From: an uncultured bacterium | GTDB taxonomy: Bacteria > Desulfobacterota > Binatia > UBA1149 > CAITLU01 | Reading direction: 5' to 3' | Length of the DNA stretch: 64,000 nucleotides | Assembly (NCBI GenBank): GCA_903893315.1 | Contig: CAITLU010000021.1 | Span: forward strand, 1 to 64,000 | In this document: one piece after another, positions 35,813 to 46,336 of the stretch | How the letters are laid out: every line of letters starts with the position of its first letter | Numbering within the stretch: position 1 is the stretch's first letter | Made by a program: the position numbers and the translations under genes | The notes under the pieces: model-generated | What the model was told of the DNA's origin: nothing | What the model saw: only the letters and a program-made list of their open reading frames with translations | Database searches by the model: none

Positions 35813-36703
35813 TCATTTGGCCGCCGTGCCCAACTCGGCGATGGCTGCTGCCATCGCGACCGCGCGCCTGGCGTTGTCGACGTGCAGGTTCTCGATCATG
35901 CGACCGTCCACCGTGACGACGCCCTTGCCCTCGGCGCGGGCCTGCTCGAAGGCCTCGATGATGCGCTGTGCCAGTTCGAGTTCCTTGTCGCTGGGCGAGA
36001 ACACGCGGTTGCATGGGGCGAGTTGACTGGGGTGGATCAGGGTTTTGCCGTCGAAGCCCATCTGCTGGCCTTGCAGGCACTCGGTCTCGAATCCTTCGGT
36101 GTTGGCGATGTCGTTGTAGACGCCGTCGAGGATGATTTTGCCGTGGGCGCGGGCGGCGAGCAGGCACAGGCCGAGGCTGGCCAGCATCGGCACGCGTCCC
36201 AGCACGTGGGCCGCGTGCAGTTCCTTGGCGATGTCGTTGGTGCCCATGACGAGCACCGCCAGGCGCGCGCTCGCGCCGGCTATCTCCTCGGCGTGCAGGA
36301 TGCCGATCGGCGTTTCGAGCATCGCCCAGATGGCGATGCTCGCGTCCGCGCCGGAGGCGTTCAAGATTTGTTCGACGCGGCCGATGTCGGCTGCGCTGTT
36401 GATCTTCGGAACCAGCACCGCGTCCGGCCGCGCCTGCGCCGCCGCTTTCAGATCGTCCTCGCCCCAGGGCGTGTCGAGGCCGTTGACGCGGATGGTGATC
36501 TCGCGCTTGCCGTAGCCGCGCGAGGCCGCCGCTTCGCAAACCTGCTTGCGGGCCAGTTCCTTGGCGTCGGGCGCCACGGCGTCTTCCAGGTCCAGGATCA
36601 GCGCGTCGGCGCCAAGGTCTCTGGCCTTCTCAAGAGCGCGGGCGTTGGAGCCAGGCATGTAAAGCACGCTGCGCCGCGGACGGATTTTCGCATCTTGTGT
36701 CAT
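35813..36703 (-). CDS. HpcH/HpaI aldolase / CitE-like CoA-ester lyase
   Basis: 296 residues of a TIM-barrel lyase: RSVLYMPGSNARALEKARDL, ADALILDLEDAVAPDAK, EITIRVNGLDTPWGEDDL, VLVPKINSAADI, IWAMLETPIGILHAEEI and GFDGKTLIHPSQLAPCNRVF. Members cleave citryl-, malyl-, citramalyl- or beta-methylmalyl-CoA using a divalent metal held by Glu/Asp in ETP and the LDLED segment. Citrate lyase partners CitD and CitF are absent, so a citramalyl- or malyl-CoA-type role is more likely. The Shine-Dalgarno GAGGAA is 9 bases upstream. Confidence 0.9.
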   Translation of the reverse strand: MTQDAKIRPRRSVLYMPGSNARALEKARDLGADALILDLEDAVAPDAKELARKQVCEAAASRGYGKREITIRVNGLDTPWGEDDLKAAAQARPDAVLVPKINSAADIGRVEQILNASGADASIAIWAMLETPIGILHAEEIAGASARLAVLVMGTNDIAKELHAAHVLGRVPMLASLGLCLLAARAHGKIILDGVYNDIANTEGFETECLQGQQMGFDGKTLIHPSQLAPCNRVFSPSDKELELAQRIIEAFEQARAEGKGVVTVDGRMIENLHVDNARRAVAMAAAIAELGTAAK

Positions 36704-37064
36704 TGCTAGCGTTCCTCGTTTCGCCTTGTCTACGACTGGCCGGCGGCCGCATGATCAGGATTCTTCACCGCCGACATTGCGCGGTTTCGATGGCCTCGCC
36801 CCGATTCTTCGCGGGGTCGCTTTGAGCCACTGATCCATAACGGGAGTGGGCTTGGGCTGCAAAGGCCCGTCCGAAAACATTCGCGCCGTTACCGCGCGTC
36901 GTGTCATCGGCAGCGTCCGTCGAGATGTTCGGATCGACGCCGAACCGAAGCCGCAGTAGCCGGCGAGGCGTCGTCGATTTCGCGAGTCTGCCGCCTGGCT
37001 TGGATGCGCGCGGATGGCAGTGCCTGCGGTGGCACCTGCGAAACCGTAGATGTAAACACGCGCC
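36704..37064. other. Intergenic region without a supported gene
   Basis: A 361-base divergent stretch between the CitE-like lyase and the hybrid kinase. No RNA gene or supported frame is seen. A short hairpin (CCCCG / CGGGG around 36800-36825) is the only structure noted; it probably holds both promoters. Confidence 0.55.
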
Positions 37065-39071
37065 GTGGATACCGCTTCAGGCGGCTTCGACTTTCTGGTG
37101 GTCGCGGCCTTTTTCCTGGTCGGGCAGGCTGCATTGGTGATGTACCTGCGACGCCGCGCCGTGGCCTTCCCGTGGTGGGCCAGCGTCCTGGCGATCGTGC
37201 TGCTGCTTGCGGGATTGCCGCTGCTGAGACTTGCCGAGAGGCGCGAGCACGCGCGTCTGCGGGTGGAACTGACGAGTTACGCTTCGATGTATGCGGCCGA
37301 GATGGAGCATCTGGGCCACGCCGCTCTTTCGTCAAGCCCCGCTGCGGATGACCCGCTTTATCTTTCCCTGATCGATGCCGAGAAGAGATGGCTGGCTGCC
37401 AATCGGGTCATCGCGGACGTTTACACAGTTCGCCGCCGTGACGACGGCACGATCTTCTTCCTCGTCGACTCCGAGACCGACTACGACCGCAACGGTATCT
37501 TCGAAGGCGAACGCGAGAGACGTACGACGCCCGGCGAGGTCTACGACGACCCAGGCGACGGCTTGCAGCAAGCCTTCGCGGGCAAGACTACCTTCTCGTC
37601 GGAGCCTACCACCGACCGCTGGGGCACGACTCTCAGCGCCCAGGCTCCGCTGCGCGATTCCTCCGGAAAGGTCGATGCGGTGCTCGGCGTCGATTATGAA
37701 GCCGAGCGCTGGCTCGCACGCGTCGACGAGGCCCGCGAACTCGTGGTCGGTCTGTGGACGAGCGTTTTGTTCATGCTGCTGGTGGTGGCGGCTGTTCTGG
37801 CCACGCTCCGCACCCGCGCGATCGAGAGGGGCGCGGCGGCGGCCCGCTTCGCCGATGATGCGGCGCTGCTCGCTCGGACCAATGACTCTCTGCGCGAGGC
37901 GATCGCGCGTGCTGAATCCGAAGCGCGGGTCAAAAGCGATTTCCTGGCGACCATGAGTCACGAGATACGCACGCCCATGAACGGCGTGATGGGGATGAAC
38001 GAACTGCTGCTGGCTACCCAGCTAAGTGCCGAGCAGCGTCAATTCGCCACCACCATTCGCAAGTCGGCCGACCATCTGCTGTCGATCCTGAACCGCCTGC
38101 TCGACTTCTCGAAGATCGAGGCCGGACGCGTCGTGATCGAGGAGTTGCCTTTCGATCTGCGCGCGGTGGTCGAGGACGTGGTCGACCTGGCAGTCGGACG
38201 CGCCAAGGAGAAAGGCCTCCGTGTCCATCTGGTCTTCGGCGAAGGCATCCCCGCCGAGCTTTTCGGCGATGCCGTACGTGTGCGGCAGGTGTTGATCAAC
38301 CTCGTCAGCAACGCGACCAAGTTCACCGATGATGGCGAGGTCGAAGTCAGTGTCGCGCTCGTTGACAAGACCGCGACCGAGGTACGTGTCCGCATACGCG
38401 TTCGCGACACCGGAATAGGCATTCCGCTTGAGAAGCAGGGCGAGCTCTTCCAGAAATTCGTGCAGGTCGATTCTTCGACCACACGACGTTTTGGCGGCAC
38501 CGGTCTCGGGCTCGCCATCGTGCGCGAACTGGTAGACCTGATGGGCGGCACGGTATCTCTGCAAAGCCGTCCCGGCGAAGGCTCGACCTTCTGCGTCGAG
38601 CTTCCGCTGGCGCTCGTCGCTGCCGCGTCAACGTCGGTCGTCGAGAGCACGGTCGTGGATGTTACGGAGCCGACTGTCTCCAGCTACGCCGCGGTTCGTC
38701 CCCGCGTGCTGGTCGCAGAAGACAACGCTGTCAACCAGGCGGTCATTACGCGGATGCTCGCGACGAAAGGCTGTGACATCGCGCTGGCCGTCAACGGACG
38801 CGAAGCCGTGGATATGGTCCGCGCCGGAAACTTCGATCTGGTGCTGATGGATTTGATGATGCCGGAAATGGACGGCTTGGAGGCGACGCAAGTGATCCGT
38901 CGCGAGGAGGCGGGAACCCGGCGGGTACCTATCGTGGCGGTCAGCGCTGCCGCGAGCGAGGCGGATCGCGTCCGTTGTCTGGCCGCCGGCATGGACGACT
39001 TTCTCTCCAAGCCGATGAGCCTGGATGATCTGTCGAGGGTCCTCGGCCGTTGGTTAGCAGCCAGGGCCTGA
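37065..39071 (+). CDS. Membrane hybrid histidine kinase with one receiver
   Basis: 668 residues. Two N-terminal membrane segments and one near 225-245 bracket a periplasmic sensor with a calcium-loop-like stretch ([14 protein letters not shown]) and a PAS-like fold ([20 protein letters not shown]). HisKA H-box [19 protein letters not shown], the N box [12 protein letters not shown] boxes DTGIGIP and GTGLGLAI, and a receiver with [13 protein letters not shown] (phospho-acceptor Asp) and SKPMS Lys follow. No Hpt or DNA-binding domain. Start is GTG at 37065. It is convergent with rfbC and may signal to the polysaccharide locus, but it is not in that operon. Confidence 0.93.
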   Translation: MDTASGGFDFLVVAAFFLVGQAALVMYLRRRAVAFPWWASVLAIVLLLAGLPLLRLAERREHARLRVELTSYASMYAAEMEHLGHAALSSSPAADDPLYLSLIDAEKRWLAANRVIADVYTVRRRDDGTIFFLVDSETDYDRNGIFEGERERRTTPGEVYDDPGDGLQQAFAGKTTFSSEPTTDRWGTTLSAQAPLRDSSGKVDAVLGVDYEAERWLARVDEARELVVGLWTSVLFMLLVVAAVLATLRTRAIERGAAAARFADDAALLARTNDSLREAIARAESEARVKSDFLATMSHEIRTPMNGVMGMNELLLATQLSAEQRQFATTIRKSADHLLSILNRLLDFSKIEAGRVVIEELPFDLRAVVEDVVDLAVGRAKEKGLRVHLVFGEGIPAELFGDAVRVRQVLINLVSNATKFTDDGEVEVSVALVDKTATEVRVRIRVRDTGIGIPLEKQGELFQKFVQVDSSTTRRFGGTGLGLAIVRELVDLMGGTVSLQSRPGEGSTFCVELPLALVAAASTSVVESTVVDVTEPTVSSYAAVRPRVLVAEDNAVNQAVITRMLATKGCDIALAVNGREAVDMVRAGNFDLVLMDLMMPEMDGLEATQVIRREEAGTRRVPIVAVSAAASEADRVRCLAAGMDDFLSKPMSLDDLSRVLGRWLAARA

Positions 39072-39092
39072 AGGAATCCGTCGCGGCAACTC

Positions 39093-39689
39093 TCAGGCGG
39101 CCGCGCTGAGAGTGCCTTTGCTTTCGACTGCAGATGGCTCCGCGTAGATCGGAAGAAGGTCGGTAAGCTCGGCCAAGCTCAGGCCCGCCGCGTCCTTCGG
39201 CGAAAGGTTGGGGCTCGCGATCGGCCACGCCACCGCGATCGCCGGATCGTCCCAGCGCAAGCGGAGTTCGTCGGCCGGATCGTAGAAATCGGTGCACTTG
39301 TATTCGAACTCCGCTTCCTCGCTCAGCACGCAGAAGCCGTGCGCGAAACCCGGCGGGATCCAGCACTGGCGGCGGTTCTCGGCGGAAAGCGTCACGCCCG
39401 TCCAGCGGCCGAAAGTCGGTGAACCGCGGCGGATGTCGACGGCGACATCGAATACCGAGCCGACCAGCACGCGCACCAGCTTGCCCTGGGGATGACGGCT
39501 CTGGGCGTGAAGTCCGCGCAGCGTGCCGTAGGTCGAACGCGAATGGTTGTCCTGCACGAAAGAAGCGGGAATGCCCGCCGTTTCGTAGCTGCGGGCGTTC
39601 CACGTTTCCATGAACCAGCCGCGATCGTCGCGGTGGACGGTCGGTTCGACAACCAGGACGCCGGGGATGGTGGTTTCGACGATGCGCAT
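39093..39689 (-). CDS. rfbC: dTDP-4-dehydrorhamnose 3,5-epimerase
   Basis: 198 residues with the RmlC cupin motifs: HRDDRGWFMETW, FVQDNHSRSTYGTLRGLHAQ (catalytic His in RGLHxQ), GKLVRVLVGSVFDVAVDIR, and PPGFAHGFCVLSEEAEFEYKCTDFY. It epimerises dTDP-4-keto-6-deoxyglucose at C3 and C5. Last gene of the operon, with a one-base overlap (TGATG) with rfbA. The reductase RfbD, needed for dTDP-L-rhamnose, is not in the window. Confidence 0.94.
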   Translation of the reverse strand: MRIVETTIPGVLVVEPTVHRDDRGWFMETWNARSYETAGIPASFVQDNHSRSTYGTLRGLHAQSRHPQGKLVRVLVGSVFDVAVDIRRGSPTFGRWTGVTLSAENRRQCWIPPGFAHGFCVLSEEAEFEYKCTDFYDPADELRLRWDDPAIAVAWPIASPNLSPKDAAGLSLAELTDLLPIYAEPSAVESKGTLSAAA

Positions 39690-40564
39690 CACGAAGGTTC
39701 CTCCGAAAGTATGCGGCGCAGGTATTCGCCGTAGTTGCTCTTGCCCACGGCGGCGGCCAGCGTCTCGAGCTGGCGTCTTTCTATGAAGCCCATGCGGTAG
39801 GCGATCTCCTCTATGCAGGCGATCTTGAGGCCCTGCCTTTCTTCGATGGCCTGAACGAAGTTGGAGGCCTGCAGCAGAGCCTCGTGGGTACCGGTGTCGA
39901 GCCACGCGATGCCGCGGCCGAGAGTTTCGACGTGGAGCTTCTTCTCGGCGAGGTAGGCGAGGTTGACGTCGGTTATTTCGAGTTCGCCGCGGGGCGAAGG
40001 CTTCAATTCGCGAGCGATGCGCACCACATCGTTGTCGTAGAAGTACAGGCCGGTGACGGCGTAGGACGAGCGCGGCGCTTTGGGTTTCTCCTCGAGGCCG
40101 ATGGCGCAGCCGCTCGCGTCGAACTCGACGACGCCGTAGCGCTCGGGGTCACGCACGCGATACGCGAAAACCGTGGCGCCGCCGGCGCGGTCGGCGGCGC
40201 GGCGCAGGCTTTCGCTGAAGCCTTGCCCGTAAAAGATGTTGTCGCCGAGGGCCAGCGCCACGCGATCGTCGCCGATGAATTTCTCGCCGATCAGGAAAGC
40301 CTGCGCGATGCCGTCCGGGCTCGGTTGCGCGGCGTACTCGATGTGCAGGCCGAGATCTTCGCCGTTGCCGAACAGACGCCGGAACGGCTCCTGTTCGTGC
40401 GGCGTGGTGATCACCAGTATGTCGCGGATACCGGCCAGCATCAGCGCCGACAACGGGTGGTAGATCAGAGGCTTGTCGAAGACCGGGACGAGCTGTTTGC
40501 TGACCGCGCGGGTGATGGGGTGGAGACGTGTGCCGGCGCCGCCGGCGAGAAGGATTCCTTTCAT
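39689..40564 (-). CDS. rfbA: Glucose-1-phosphate thymidylyltransferase
   Basis: 291 residues: [23 protein letters not shown] (nucleotide loop), [63 protein letters not shown] and [18 protein letters not shown] follow RmlA order throughout. It makes dTDP-glucose from dTTP and glucose 1-phosphate. It overlaps the HNOBA kinase stop by four bases (ATGA) and rfbC by one, so the kinase and the sugar gene are translationally coupled. Confidence 0.96.
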   Translation of the reverse strand: MKGILLAGGAGTRLHPITRAVSKQLVPVFDKPLIYHPLSALMLAGIRDILVITTPHEQEPFRRLFGNGEDLGLHIEYAAQPSPDGIAQAFLIGEKFIGDDRVALALGDNIFYGQGFSESLRRAADRAGGATVFAYRVRDPERYGVVEFDASGCAIGLEEKPKAPRSSYAVTGLYFYDNDVVRIARELKPSPRGELEITDVNLAYLAEKKLHVETLGRGIAWLDTGTHEALLQASNFVQAIEERQGLKIACIEEIAYRMGFIERRQLETLAAAVGKSNYGEYLRRILSEEPS

Positions 40565-43500
40565 CTGGTTTCTCCGTGGTCGGTTGTGGCCTGCGCCGGC
40601 GCGAGGCGAGGAAAGCGTTCGCGAAGTTCCGAGCAGGCGCGATCTGCCTCAGCGCGCAGCAGCGGCAGGATGCCGGCAGCTTCGTCGAGGCGGCCGGCGC
40701 GGGCGGCATCCTGCATCGAGGACGACAGCGACGACAGCGCACGCGCGCCGAGGTTGCCGCTCTCTGATTTGAGGTCGTGGGCGATGTGCGCCACGCGCGC
40801 TTCGTCGCCGGTGACGAGCATTGAACTCATTTCGTCGACTGCGTTCGGGGTCTTGTCGAGGAACATTGACACCAGTGGCTCGAGCAAGGCATGGCTCGGT
40901 GACTCCAGGGCACGAAGCGTCGCGAGCACGCGGTCGTCGATGGCAGGTGCGCGTTCTTCCGTGACCAGTGACTGAGTTTCGGCCGCAACTGCTTGGGCGG
41001 GAGCGCGGGTTTTGCGAAGGTTGCGGTTGACTACCGCGACGAGTTCCTCGTACAGCAGCGGCTTCGACATGTAGTCATCCATGCCTGCTTCGAGGCAGCG
41101 CTCGCGGTCACCCGCTACGGCATAGGCCGTCATTGCGACCACCGGCGTTCTGGTGGCCTGTGTCGCCTGCTCGATGCGACGGATAGCGCGGGTCGCTTCG
41201 AAGCCGTCTTTGCCGGGCATCTGACAATCCATCAGCACCAGCGCGTAGCGGGTGCTACCAAAGGCAGCGACCGCCTCGTCGCCGTTGTTCGCGATGTTGA
41301 CGCTGTGGCCGAGGCGCCGCAGCATCGCTACCACGACCTCCTGGTTGGCGGCGTTGTCCTCGGCGATCAGGATGCGCGCGGACGGAGCCGGACTCGATAT
41401 TGCCGGAGTGCCAGCAGCGGCGGGTACCTCAGCAGCGGCGCCGCACAAGTTTACCGGAACCGTGAACACGAAGGTGCTGCCGGGGAGGTCGCTTTCAATG
41501 CGGACATCGCCGCCCATCCGGCGGGCGAGTTCGCGCGCTATCGTCAGCCCCAGTCCGCTGCCGCCGAAGCGGCGCGTGGTCGACGCATCGGCCTGGGTGA
41601 AGGGCATGAACACTGACTCGTGCTTGTCTTCGGGAATGCCGATGCCGGTGTCGTGCACCCGCAGCACCAGACGGATGGCTCCGTCGCCCAGGACATCAGC
41701 GTCAACGGAAACGACGACTGCGCCTTCTTCGGTGAACTTGATGGCGTTGCTGATCAGGTTGGAGAGCACCTGCTGTACACGTCCGGAATCGCCCAGCACC
41801 GCGCGCGGCACGTTGCTGGCAATCCTGGTCTTGAGCTTGATTCTCTTGTCTTTGGCTTCGAGCGAAAACAGTTCCAGGACGTGGTCGAGCACTTGGTGAG
41901 GACTGAAGCGGTGGTGCTCCAACTCGATCGCGCCGGCCTCGACCTTGGAGAAGTCGATGATCTCGTTGATCAGGCGCAGCAGCAGCAGACCCGACTGGCG
42001 GATACGTTGGAGGTAGCGGCGCTGCTCCTCGGTCAGTCTGTCGTCGAGCAGCATGGTCGTCATGCCGAGGATCGGATTGAGCGGCGTGCGGATCTCGTGG
42101 CTCATCGTCGCCAGAAAGCGTGTCTTGGCATCGCTGGCGGCCTCGGCGGCCTCTTTCGCCGTGGCCAGTTCTAACTCAGCCTGCTTGCGTTCGGTGATGT
42201 CACGCACGAAGGCGGCGAACTCTACCTCACCGGCGTCGGTCAGCGCGGTCATCGACAGTTCGATCGGGAATTCGTGTCCGTCACGGTGGACGGCCCGCAC
42301 TTCAACGTGCCGATTGGTCAGTGAGTCGCGCCCGGCGGCGTGGTAACTGCCCAGTGCCCGCAGGTAATCGCTGCGGTGGGTCGGTGGAAAAACGGTGTCG
42401 GCCAGCGAGACGCCGAGCATCTCCTCGGCGTCGTAGCCGAAGAGCCGGGCAGCGCGCTTGTTCCAGCCCTTGACGCGGCCGGCGGTGTCTATCGAAATTA
42501 CGCCGTCGAGGGCGGAGTCGAGGATCAACTGCGTGCGCGTCTCGCTGGCGCGCAGCGCCGCTTCCGATCGACGCCGTTCGAGAAACTGACTTATTTGGCT
42601 CGCCAGCGCCAGCAGCAGTTCCTCGGTCTCTGGATCGCTGCTTCGCTTCTCGCGGGAGAAGAACTCCAGAACGCCCGAGACTGAGTCGCCGGTGCGGAGC
42701 GGCAGCGCCACGCCGGAGTTGAGTCCGACGCGGGCGGCGCACTCGCCACGGACAAAACCGGTGAGGAGAGACAGATCCGGTGTCCAAGTCACCGTGCCGC
42801 CGGTCCACGTTTGACCAGGCTGTCCGGTGTTTGTTTCAAAAAGCGTCGTTCGCGTCACTTCGGTGAAGTCCGCGAATCGCTCCTCTGCGTTCGTCCACGT
42901 GCAGTTGCAGATGAGCTTGGACCCGTTCGGCTGCTTGGTCCACCAAACACCTACGTCCCACCCGAGGATCTCGCAGAGCGAACGCAGCAGGACAGGCGCT
43001 GCGGTCTTGTCTAACGACAGTGAGTCGGCCAACGAGCGGGTTATGAGGAGTTGCGTGGCCAGGGCCTGCTCGTAACGCTTGCGCTTGGTCACATCGAGCA
43101 TTATGCCCGAAACGCGCAGAGCGCGGCCCGACTTGTCTCTTGCGGTGACGCGGCCGGTAGAATGAAGCCAACGCCAAACCCCGCTCTTGGTGAGCATACG
43201 AAATTCGCATTCGTACATCGGCGTGTCTCCGCGCAGGTGGGCGGCGATCTGGGAGAGGCTGCGCTCGCGGTCGTCGGGATGCAGGAGTCGCCGCCAGCGG
43301 TTACCGCTTGGTGAGATTTCGTCCAGTTCGTACCCGAGTACGATGGCCAAGCGGTCGTCGCTGACGATCTTGTCGGTATCAATGTCCCACTCCCAGATGA
43401 CGACGTTGGCTCCATCGACAGCTAACCGGAGCCGCTCGCGGCTCTCGCGCAGTTCCTCCTGGGCGGCGCGGCGGTCGCGGATGTCGTGCACGAAAGCATG

Positions 43501-44310
43501 GAAGGTAGTCTGTCCACGGTCGCGAACCGCCGATATCGCCAACTCGACAGGGAACTCATTCCCTTGGCGATCCATGGCGATCACCTCGGTTCGACGCTCA
43601 AAGGCGACTTCCTCACTGGTCGCGTGGAAACGCGCAAGCCATTGAAAATGAACATCGCGCTGGGACTCGGGAATTACCGTTTCGTCGAGGGGGCGGCCGA
43701 TGGCTTCCTCGGCCGTCCAGCCGAACAAGCGCTCGGCCTGCGAGTTCCACGCGGTGATGGTGCCCGTCGCGTCCATCGAGACCACCGCGTCGAGGCAAGT
43801 GTCGATGATGCGCCGCACGCGTTCTTCGCTGCGCTGCAGCGCGATGTGCTCTTGCCCGAGTTCCTCGGCCAGCTTGCGCGTGTCGTCGAGAGCGACGTTC
43901 TTGGCCTGGAGCAGGAACAGCAGGTCGGGTGTCGCGACGTGAGGAGGAAAGTCCGCCATCGTCAGCCCGTAACGGTCGAGCTCGGCGACCTCGGTTACCC
44001 AGGGGAACCCGAGGAAGATCATCGACTCGCCGTCGCCTGCGAGTATCTGGCCTCTCATTCGCATCTGCATCGGCAGACATTCGACCAGGAAGATCGAGTT
44101 GGCGCGTTCGTGCATGGCGTTCCAATCGAGCGGAACGCGAGGCCTCACCTGACAGAACAGTTCGTCGAACGCGGCCCCGGTTGCCACGGACGGGCAGACG
44201 CGGTTCCACGCCGGACCTGCTTCGACGATACGCAGAGCGCGATCGAAGGCGACCAGGAACGGGAACAGCGCGGCCAATTGCGCCGCGGACGGTGGAGCGG
44301 ATGGATTCAT
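40561..44310 (-). CDS. HNOBA-PAS-GAF hybrid histidine kinase with receiver and Hpt (H-NOX partner)
   Basis: 1249 residues, cytoplasmic. Residues 1-140 resemble a heme-NO-binding-associated HNOBA domain ([62 protein letters not shown]). A short coiled coil, two PAS domains, a GAF domain (about 430-590) and a third PAS follow. Then HisKA ([19 protein letters not shown]), HATPase ([25 protein letters not shown]), a receiver ([19 protein letters not shown]) and a C-terminal Hpt ([17 protein letters not shown]). It overlaps the H-NOX gene upstream and rfbA downstream by four bases each. The final phosphoacceptor, probably another regulator, is not in the operon. HNOBA kinases are usually controlled by NO-bound H-NOX. 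Confidence 0.9.
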   Translation of the reverse strand: MNPSAPPSAAQLAALFPFLVAFDRALRIVEAGPAWNRVCPSVATGAAFDELFCQVRPRVPLDWNAMHERANSIFLVECLPMQMRMRGQILAGDGESMIFLGFPWVTEVAELDRYGLTMADFPPHVATPDLLFLLQAKNVALDDTRKLAEELGQEHIALQRSEERVRRIIDTCLDAVVSMDATGTITAWNSQAERLFGWTAEEAIGRPLDETVIPESQRDVHFQWLARFHATSEEVAFERRTEVIAMDRQGNEFPVELAISAVRDRGQTTFHAFVHDIRDRRAAQEELRESRERLRLAVDGANVVIWEWDIDTDKIVSDDRLAIVLGYELDEISPSGNRWRRLLHPDDRERSLSQIAAHLRGDTPMYECEFRMLTKSGVWRWLHSTGRVTARDKSGRALRVSGIMLDVTKRKRYEQALATQLLITRSLADSLSLDKTAAPVLLRSLCEILGWDVGVWWTKQPNGSKLICNCTWTNAEERFADFTEVTRTTLFETNTGQPGQTWTGGTVTWTPDLSLLTGFVRGECAARVGLNSGVALPLRTGDSVSGVLEFFSREKRSSDPETEELLLALASQISQFLERRRSEAALRASETRTQLILDSALDGVISIDTAGRVKGWNKRAARLFGYDAEEMLGVSLADTVFPPTHRSDYLRALGSYHAAGRDSLTNRHVEVRAVHRDGHEFPIELSMTALTDAGEVEFAAFVRDITERKQAELELATAKEAAEAASDAKTRFLATMSHEIRTPLNPILGMTTMLLDDRLTEEQRRYLQRIRQSGLLLLRLINEIIDFSKVEAGAIELEHHRFSPHQVLDHVLELFSLEAKDKRIKLKTRIASNVPRAVLGDSGRVQQVLSNLISNAIKFTEEGAVVVSVDADVLGDGAIRLVLRVHDTGIGIPEDKHESVFMPFTQADASTTRRFGGSGLGLTIARELARRMGGDVRIESDLPGSTFVFTVPVNLCGAAAEVPAAAGTPAISSPAPSARILIAEDNAANQEVVVAMLRRLGHSVNIANNGDEAVAAFGSTRYALVLMDCQMPGKDGFEATRAIRRIEQATQATRTPVVAMTAYAVAGDRERCLEAGMDDYMSKPLLYEELVAVVNRNLRKTRAPAQAVAAETQSLVTEERAPAIDDRVLATLRALESPSHALLEPLVSMFLDKTPNAVDEMSSMLVTGDEARVAHIAHDLKSESGNLGARALSSLSSSMQDAARAGRLDEAAGILPLLRAEADRACSELRERFPRLAPAQATTDHGETR

Positions 44311-44861
44311 GCCGGCGCCCTGAACTTCACGTCGAATTCATCGTGTTCGGCGCCGTCCTCGCGGCGGGCTGTGTGAGCGATCGCGACTTCGGTGTCGAAC
44401 ATGCGGCCTAGCCCGCGCAGCAGACCGATCACCATCGGAGCGAGCGCCGGCCGTGTCGATTGATAGTGCAGGCGCAGCGAGCAGTCGGTGACGTCGGTGC
44501 ACCAGAACGACGGCGGCTCCAGACGCGGGAACGTCAGCGCCACGCGTGTGTGCAGGTCGTGGAGATTGAGCAGAAATTCGCGGAAGCTCGACCCGCCCAG
44601 GGCCAGCAGTTCGCCGTATCCCTGGCGCGCCGTGTAAAGGGTCCAGTGCTCGCCGAAAGCTTCGAGCAGCGAATCGGCCGCCACGCCGAGCTCACTACTG
44701 GCAGCGGCGACCAGATCGTAGGTCACCTTGTCGGGATAGGCGTCCATTCCTACGAAGACCTTGATGTCCACTCCGGCTCTGCGCCGAATGCGTTCCCACG
44801 CTTCGTCGCCGTAGTTCCTGCGCAGCAGTTCTTCGACCGCCTTGTTCACCATTCCGTACAT
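44307..44861 (-). CDS. H-NOX heme NO/O2-binding sensor protein
   Basis: 184 residues of full-length H-NOX. H104 in FLLNLHDLHTRV is the proximal heme His, and Y133, S135 and R137 (YQSTR) form the conserved propionate-binding YxSxR motif. The position five after that Arg is Pro142, not the distal Tyr of O2-binding H-NOX, and the following MVIGLLRGLG is the apolar type, so NO-selective binding is predicted. It starts at 44861 with a one-base overlap (TGATG) with the upstream stop and overlaps the HNOBA kinase by four bases, the expected partner. Its place in a dTDP-sugar operon is unusual. Confidence 0.94.
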   Translation of the reverse strand: MYGMVNKAVEELLRRNYGDEAWERIRRRAGVDIKVFVGMDAYPDKVTYDLVAAASSELGVAADSLLEAFGEHWTLYTARQGYGELLALGGSSFREFLLNLHDLHTRVALTFPRLEPPSFWCTDVTDCSLRLHYQSTRPALAPMVIGLLRGLGRMFDTEVAIAHTARREDGAEHDEFDVKFRAPA

Positions 44862-46336
44862 CAGATTCCTTGACGCGCCGAAGCCTTGGTGGCGCTGAGC
44901 GCTGGAGTCACAGGGTTGCCCATTTTTGCACCTGTCGCGACCCACGCGCGGCGGGTCAGCAGCAGTGGCGCCGCCCGCAGCAGCAGGGCTGCGTCGGCGG
45001 TGGGGCTGCGCAGGCCTGCGTAGCCGCCCTCGACTACTCTCTTTTCGTCACTGTTCGCGGTGTTGGCAAGGTCGGTGAGCCAGGGACCCACCAGTCCTGC
45101 GGGAGCATCTTCCCGGCGACGCTGCCAGGGCTCGCGCAGGGTCTCGATCTCGGCGGGTGCCAGAGGTTCGACGCCGACCAGGCGCAGGCGCCCGCTGACG
45201 ACTGCGAGCAGACGCGGAAGATGGCGAAGGACCGGCACGGCGGTTGCCCACTCCAAGGTCTGGAAGTCGCGGTCCGCCCCGCGCGGTCTGCCCGCGACGT
45301 TGCCGCGCAGTCGCATCGTTCGCAGCGGTTGCGCCGGAGAAGCGAGCGTTGAGACGAGCAGTGCCGCGAGCCACAGCGGTGCCGACGCGATCAGCAGCGC
45401 CAGCCCCGCCGCGCGATGCGTGAGATCGCCGGCACGTCTGGCCACGACACCGGCATCGAGCTCCGCGACCAGCAGACCGTCGGCGACCGCAACCGGATCT
45501 TCGCCGCCGACCGGCAGAAGGAAATCGCCCCACACGATGGTGTCGCTCAACGTGACCATGCGTCCGACGTAACTGCCGGGCAGCACCACGCAGCGCTCGA
45601 GAGCAGCCCCGCGATCTATCACCGAGTCTTCGCCGATCATTACGGGACCGCGCAGGCGCACTCCAGGTTCGATGTCGCTGCGCGCACCGATCCACGCCGC
45701 GCCCTCGATGTCGTCGCTGTCGAGGCGCGCGTTACGGCCGACGCGAACTCCCGGTGCCAGTTCACGACCGGGCAGCACCAGTGCCTCGAAGCGACCTTCG
45801 ACGATGGCGAGGCTTGCCGAGTGGAACGCGCGCGCCGAGTCGATCTCGATTGCTGTGCCGGTCATTTCGACGTCGTCGATGCTGCACTCTCGCGACTCGT
45901 GCCCGCAGCGAACGATCGCGAGACCCGTGTCGCGACCGTCGACGCTGGCACGCAGCGCCGCGGCGTTGTTGCTGCCAGCCGCAGCAACGAGCGCGGCAGC
46001 CATCGGTGTGCGCAGTACCTCGGCGCGAACGAGCAGGTACTCGTCACCGAGAAAGGTATTCAGTCTGGCAACCACAGCTTCGACGCTGTCGACAGGCCTT
46101 ACGAAGGTGTAGCGGACGTCGAGCCCGAAGCGGACACCATCGCCGATTTCGAGTTCGATCGCGTCGGCACCGTCGGCGACGGCGATCACGACCTCGCGGA
46201 TGCCGGCGGCCGAGAGATCGTCGAGGGTGTGGCCGAGCAGCGGCCGGCCGCCCATCGGCAGCAGGGCGGTGCAGGTAGCGCCCGGCAGAGCGTCGAGCCA
46301 GGCCGCAGGCGTGTGAGCGAGAACCAGGGCTTTCAT
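44861..46336 (-). CDS. Degenerate nucleotidyltransferase / left-handed beta-helix / PGT-like fusion
   Basis: 491 residues. The N-terminal 150 resemble NDP-sugar pyrophosphorylases (LLPMGGRPLLGHTLDDLSAAGI), but the nucleotide loop GGxGTR is missing. Residues about 190-290 have hexapeptide-like repeats (GVRVGRNARL, GARSDIEPGVRLRGPVMIGEDSVI). The C-terminal 200 contain a membrane stretch (LALLIASAPLWLAALLVS) and a block resembling the bacterial sugar-transferase core (HLPRLLAVVSGRLRLVGVEPLAPAE in place of LPQLWNVLRGDMSLVGPRP), lacking the acidic catalytic pair. It may be a structural or regulatory relative of the polyprenyl phosphate transferase. Overlaps rfbB by four bases and H-NOX by one. Confidence 0.72.
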   Translation of the reverse strand: MKALVLAHTPAAWLDALPGATCTALLPMGGRPLLGHTLDDLSAAGIREVVIAVADGADAIELEIGDGVRFGLDVRYTFVRPVDSVEAVVARLNTFLGDEYLLVRAEVLRTPMAAALVAAAGSNNAAALRASVDGRDTGLAIVRCGHESRECSIDDVEMTGTAIEIDSARAFHSASLAIVEGRFEALVLPGRELAPGVRVGRNARLDSDDIEGAAWIGARSDIEPGVRLRGPVMIGEDSVIDRGAALERCVVLPGSYVGRMVTLSDTIVWGDFLLPVGGEDPVAVADGLLVAELDAGVVARRAGDLTHRAAGLALLIASAPLWLAALLVSTLASPAQPLRTMRLRGNVAGRPRGADRDFQTLEWATAVPVLRHLPRLLAVVSGRLRLVGVEPLAPAEIETLREPWQRRREDAPAGLVGPWLTDLANTANSDEKRVVEGGYAGLRSPTADAALLLRAAPLLLTRRAWVATGAKMGNPVTPALSATKASARQGI

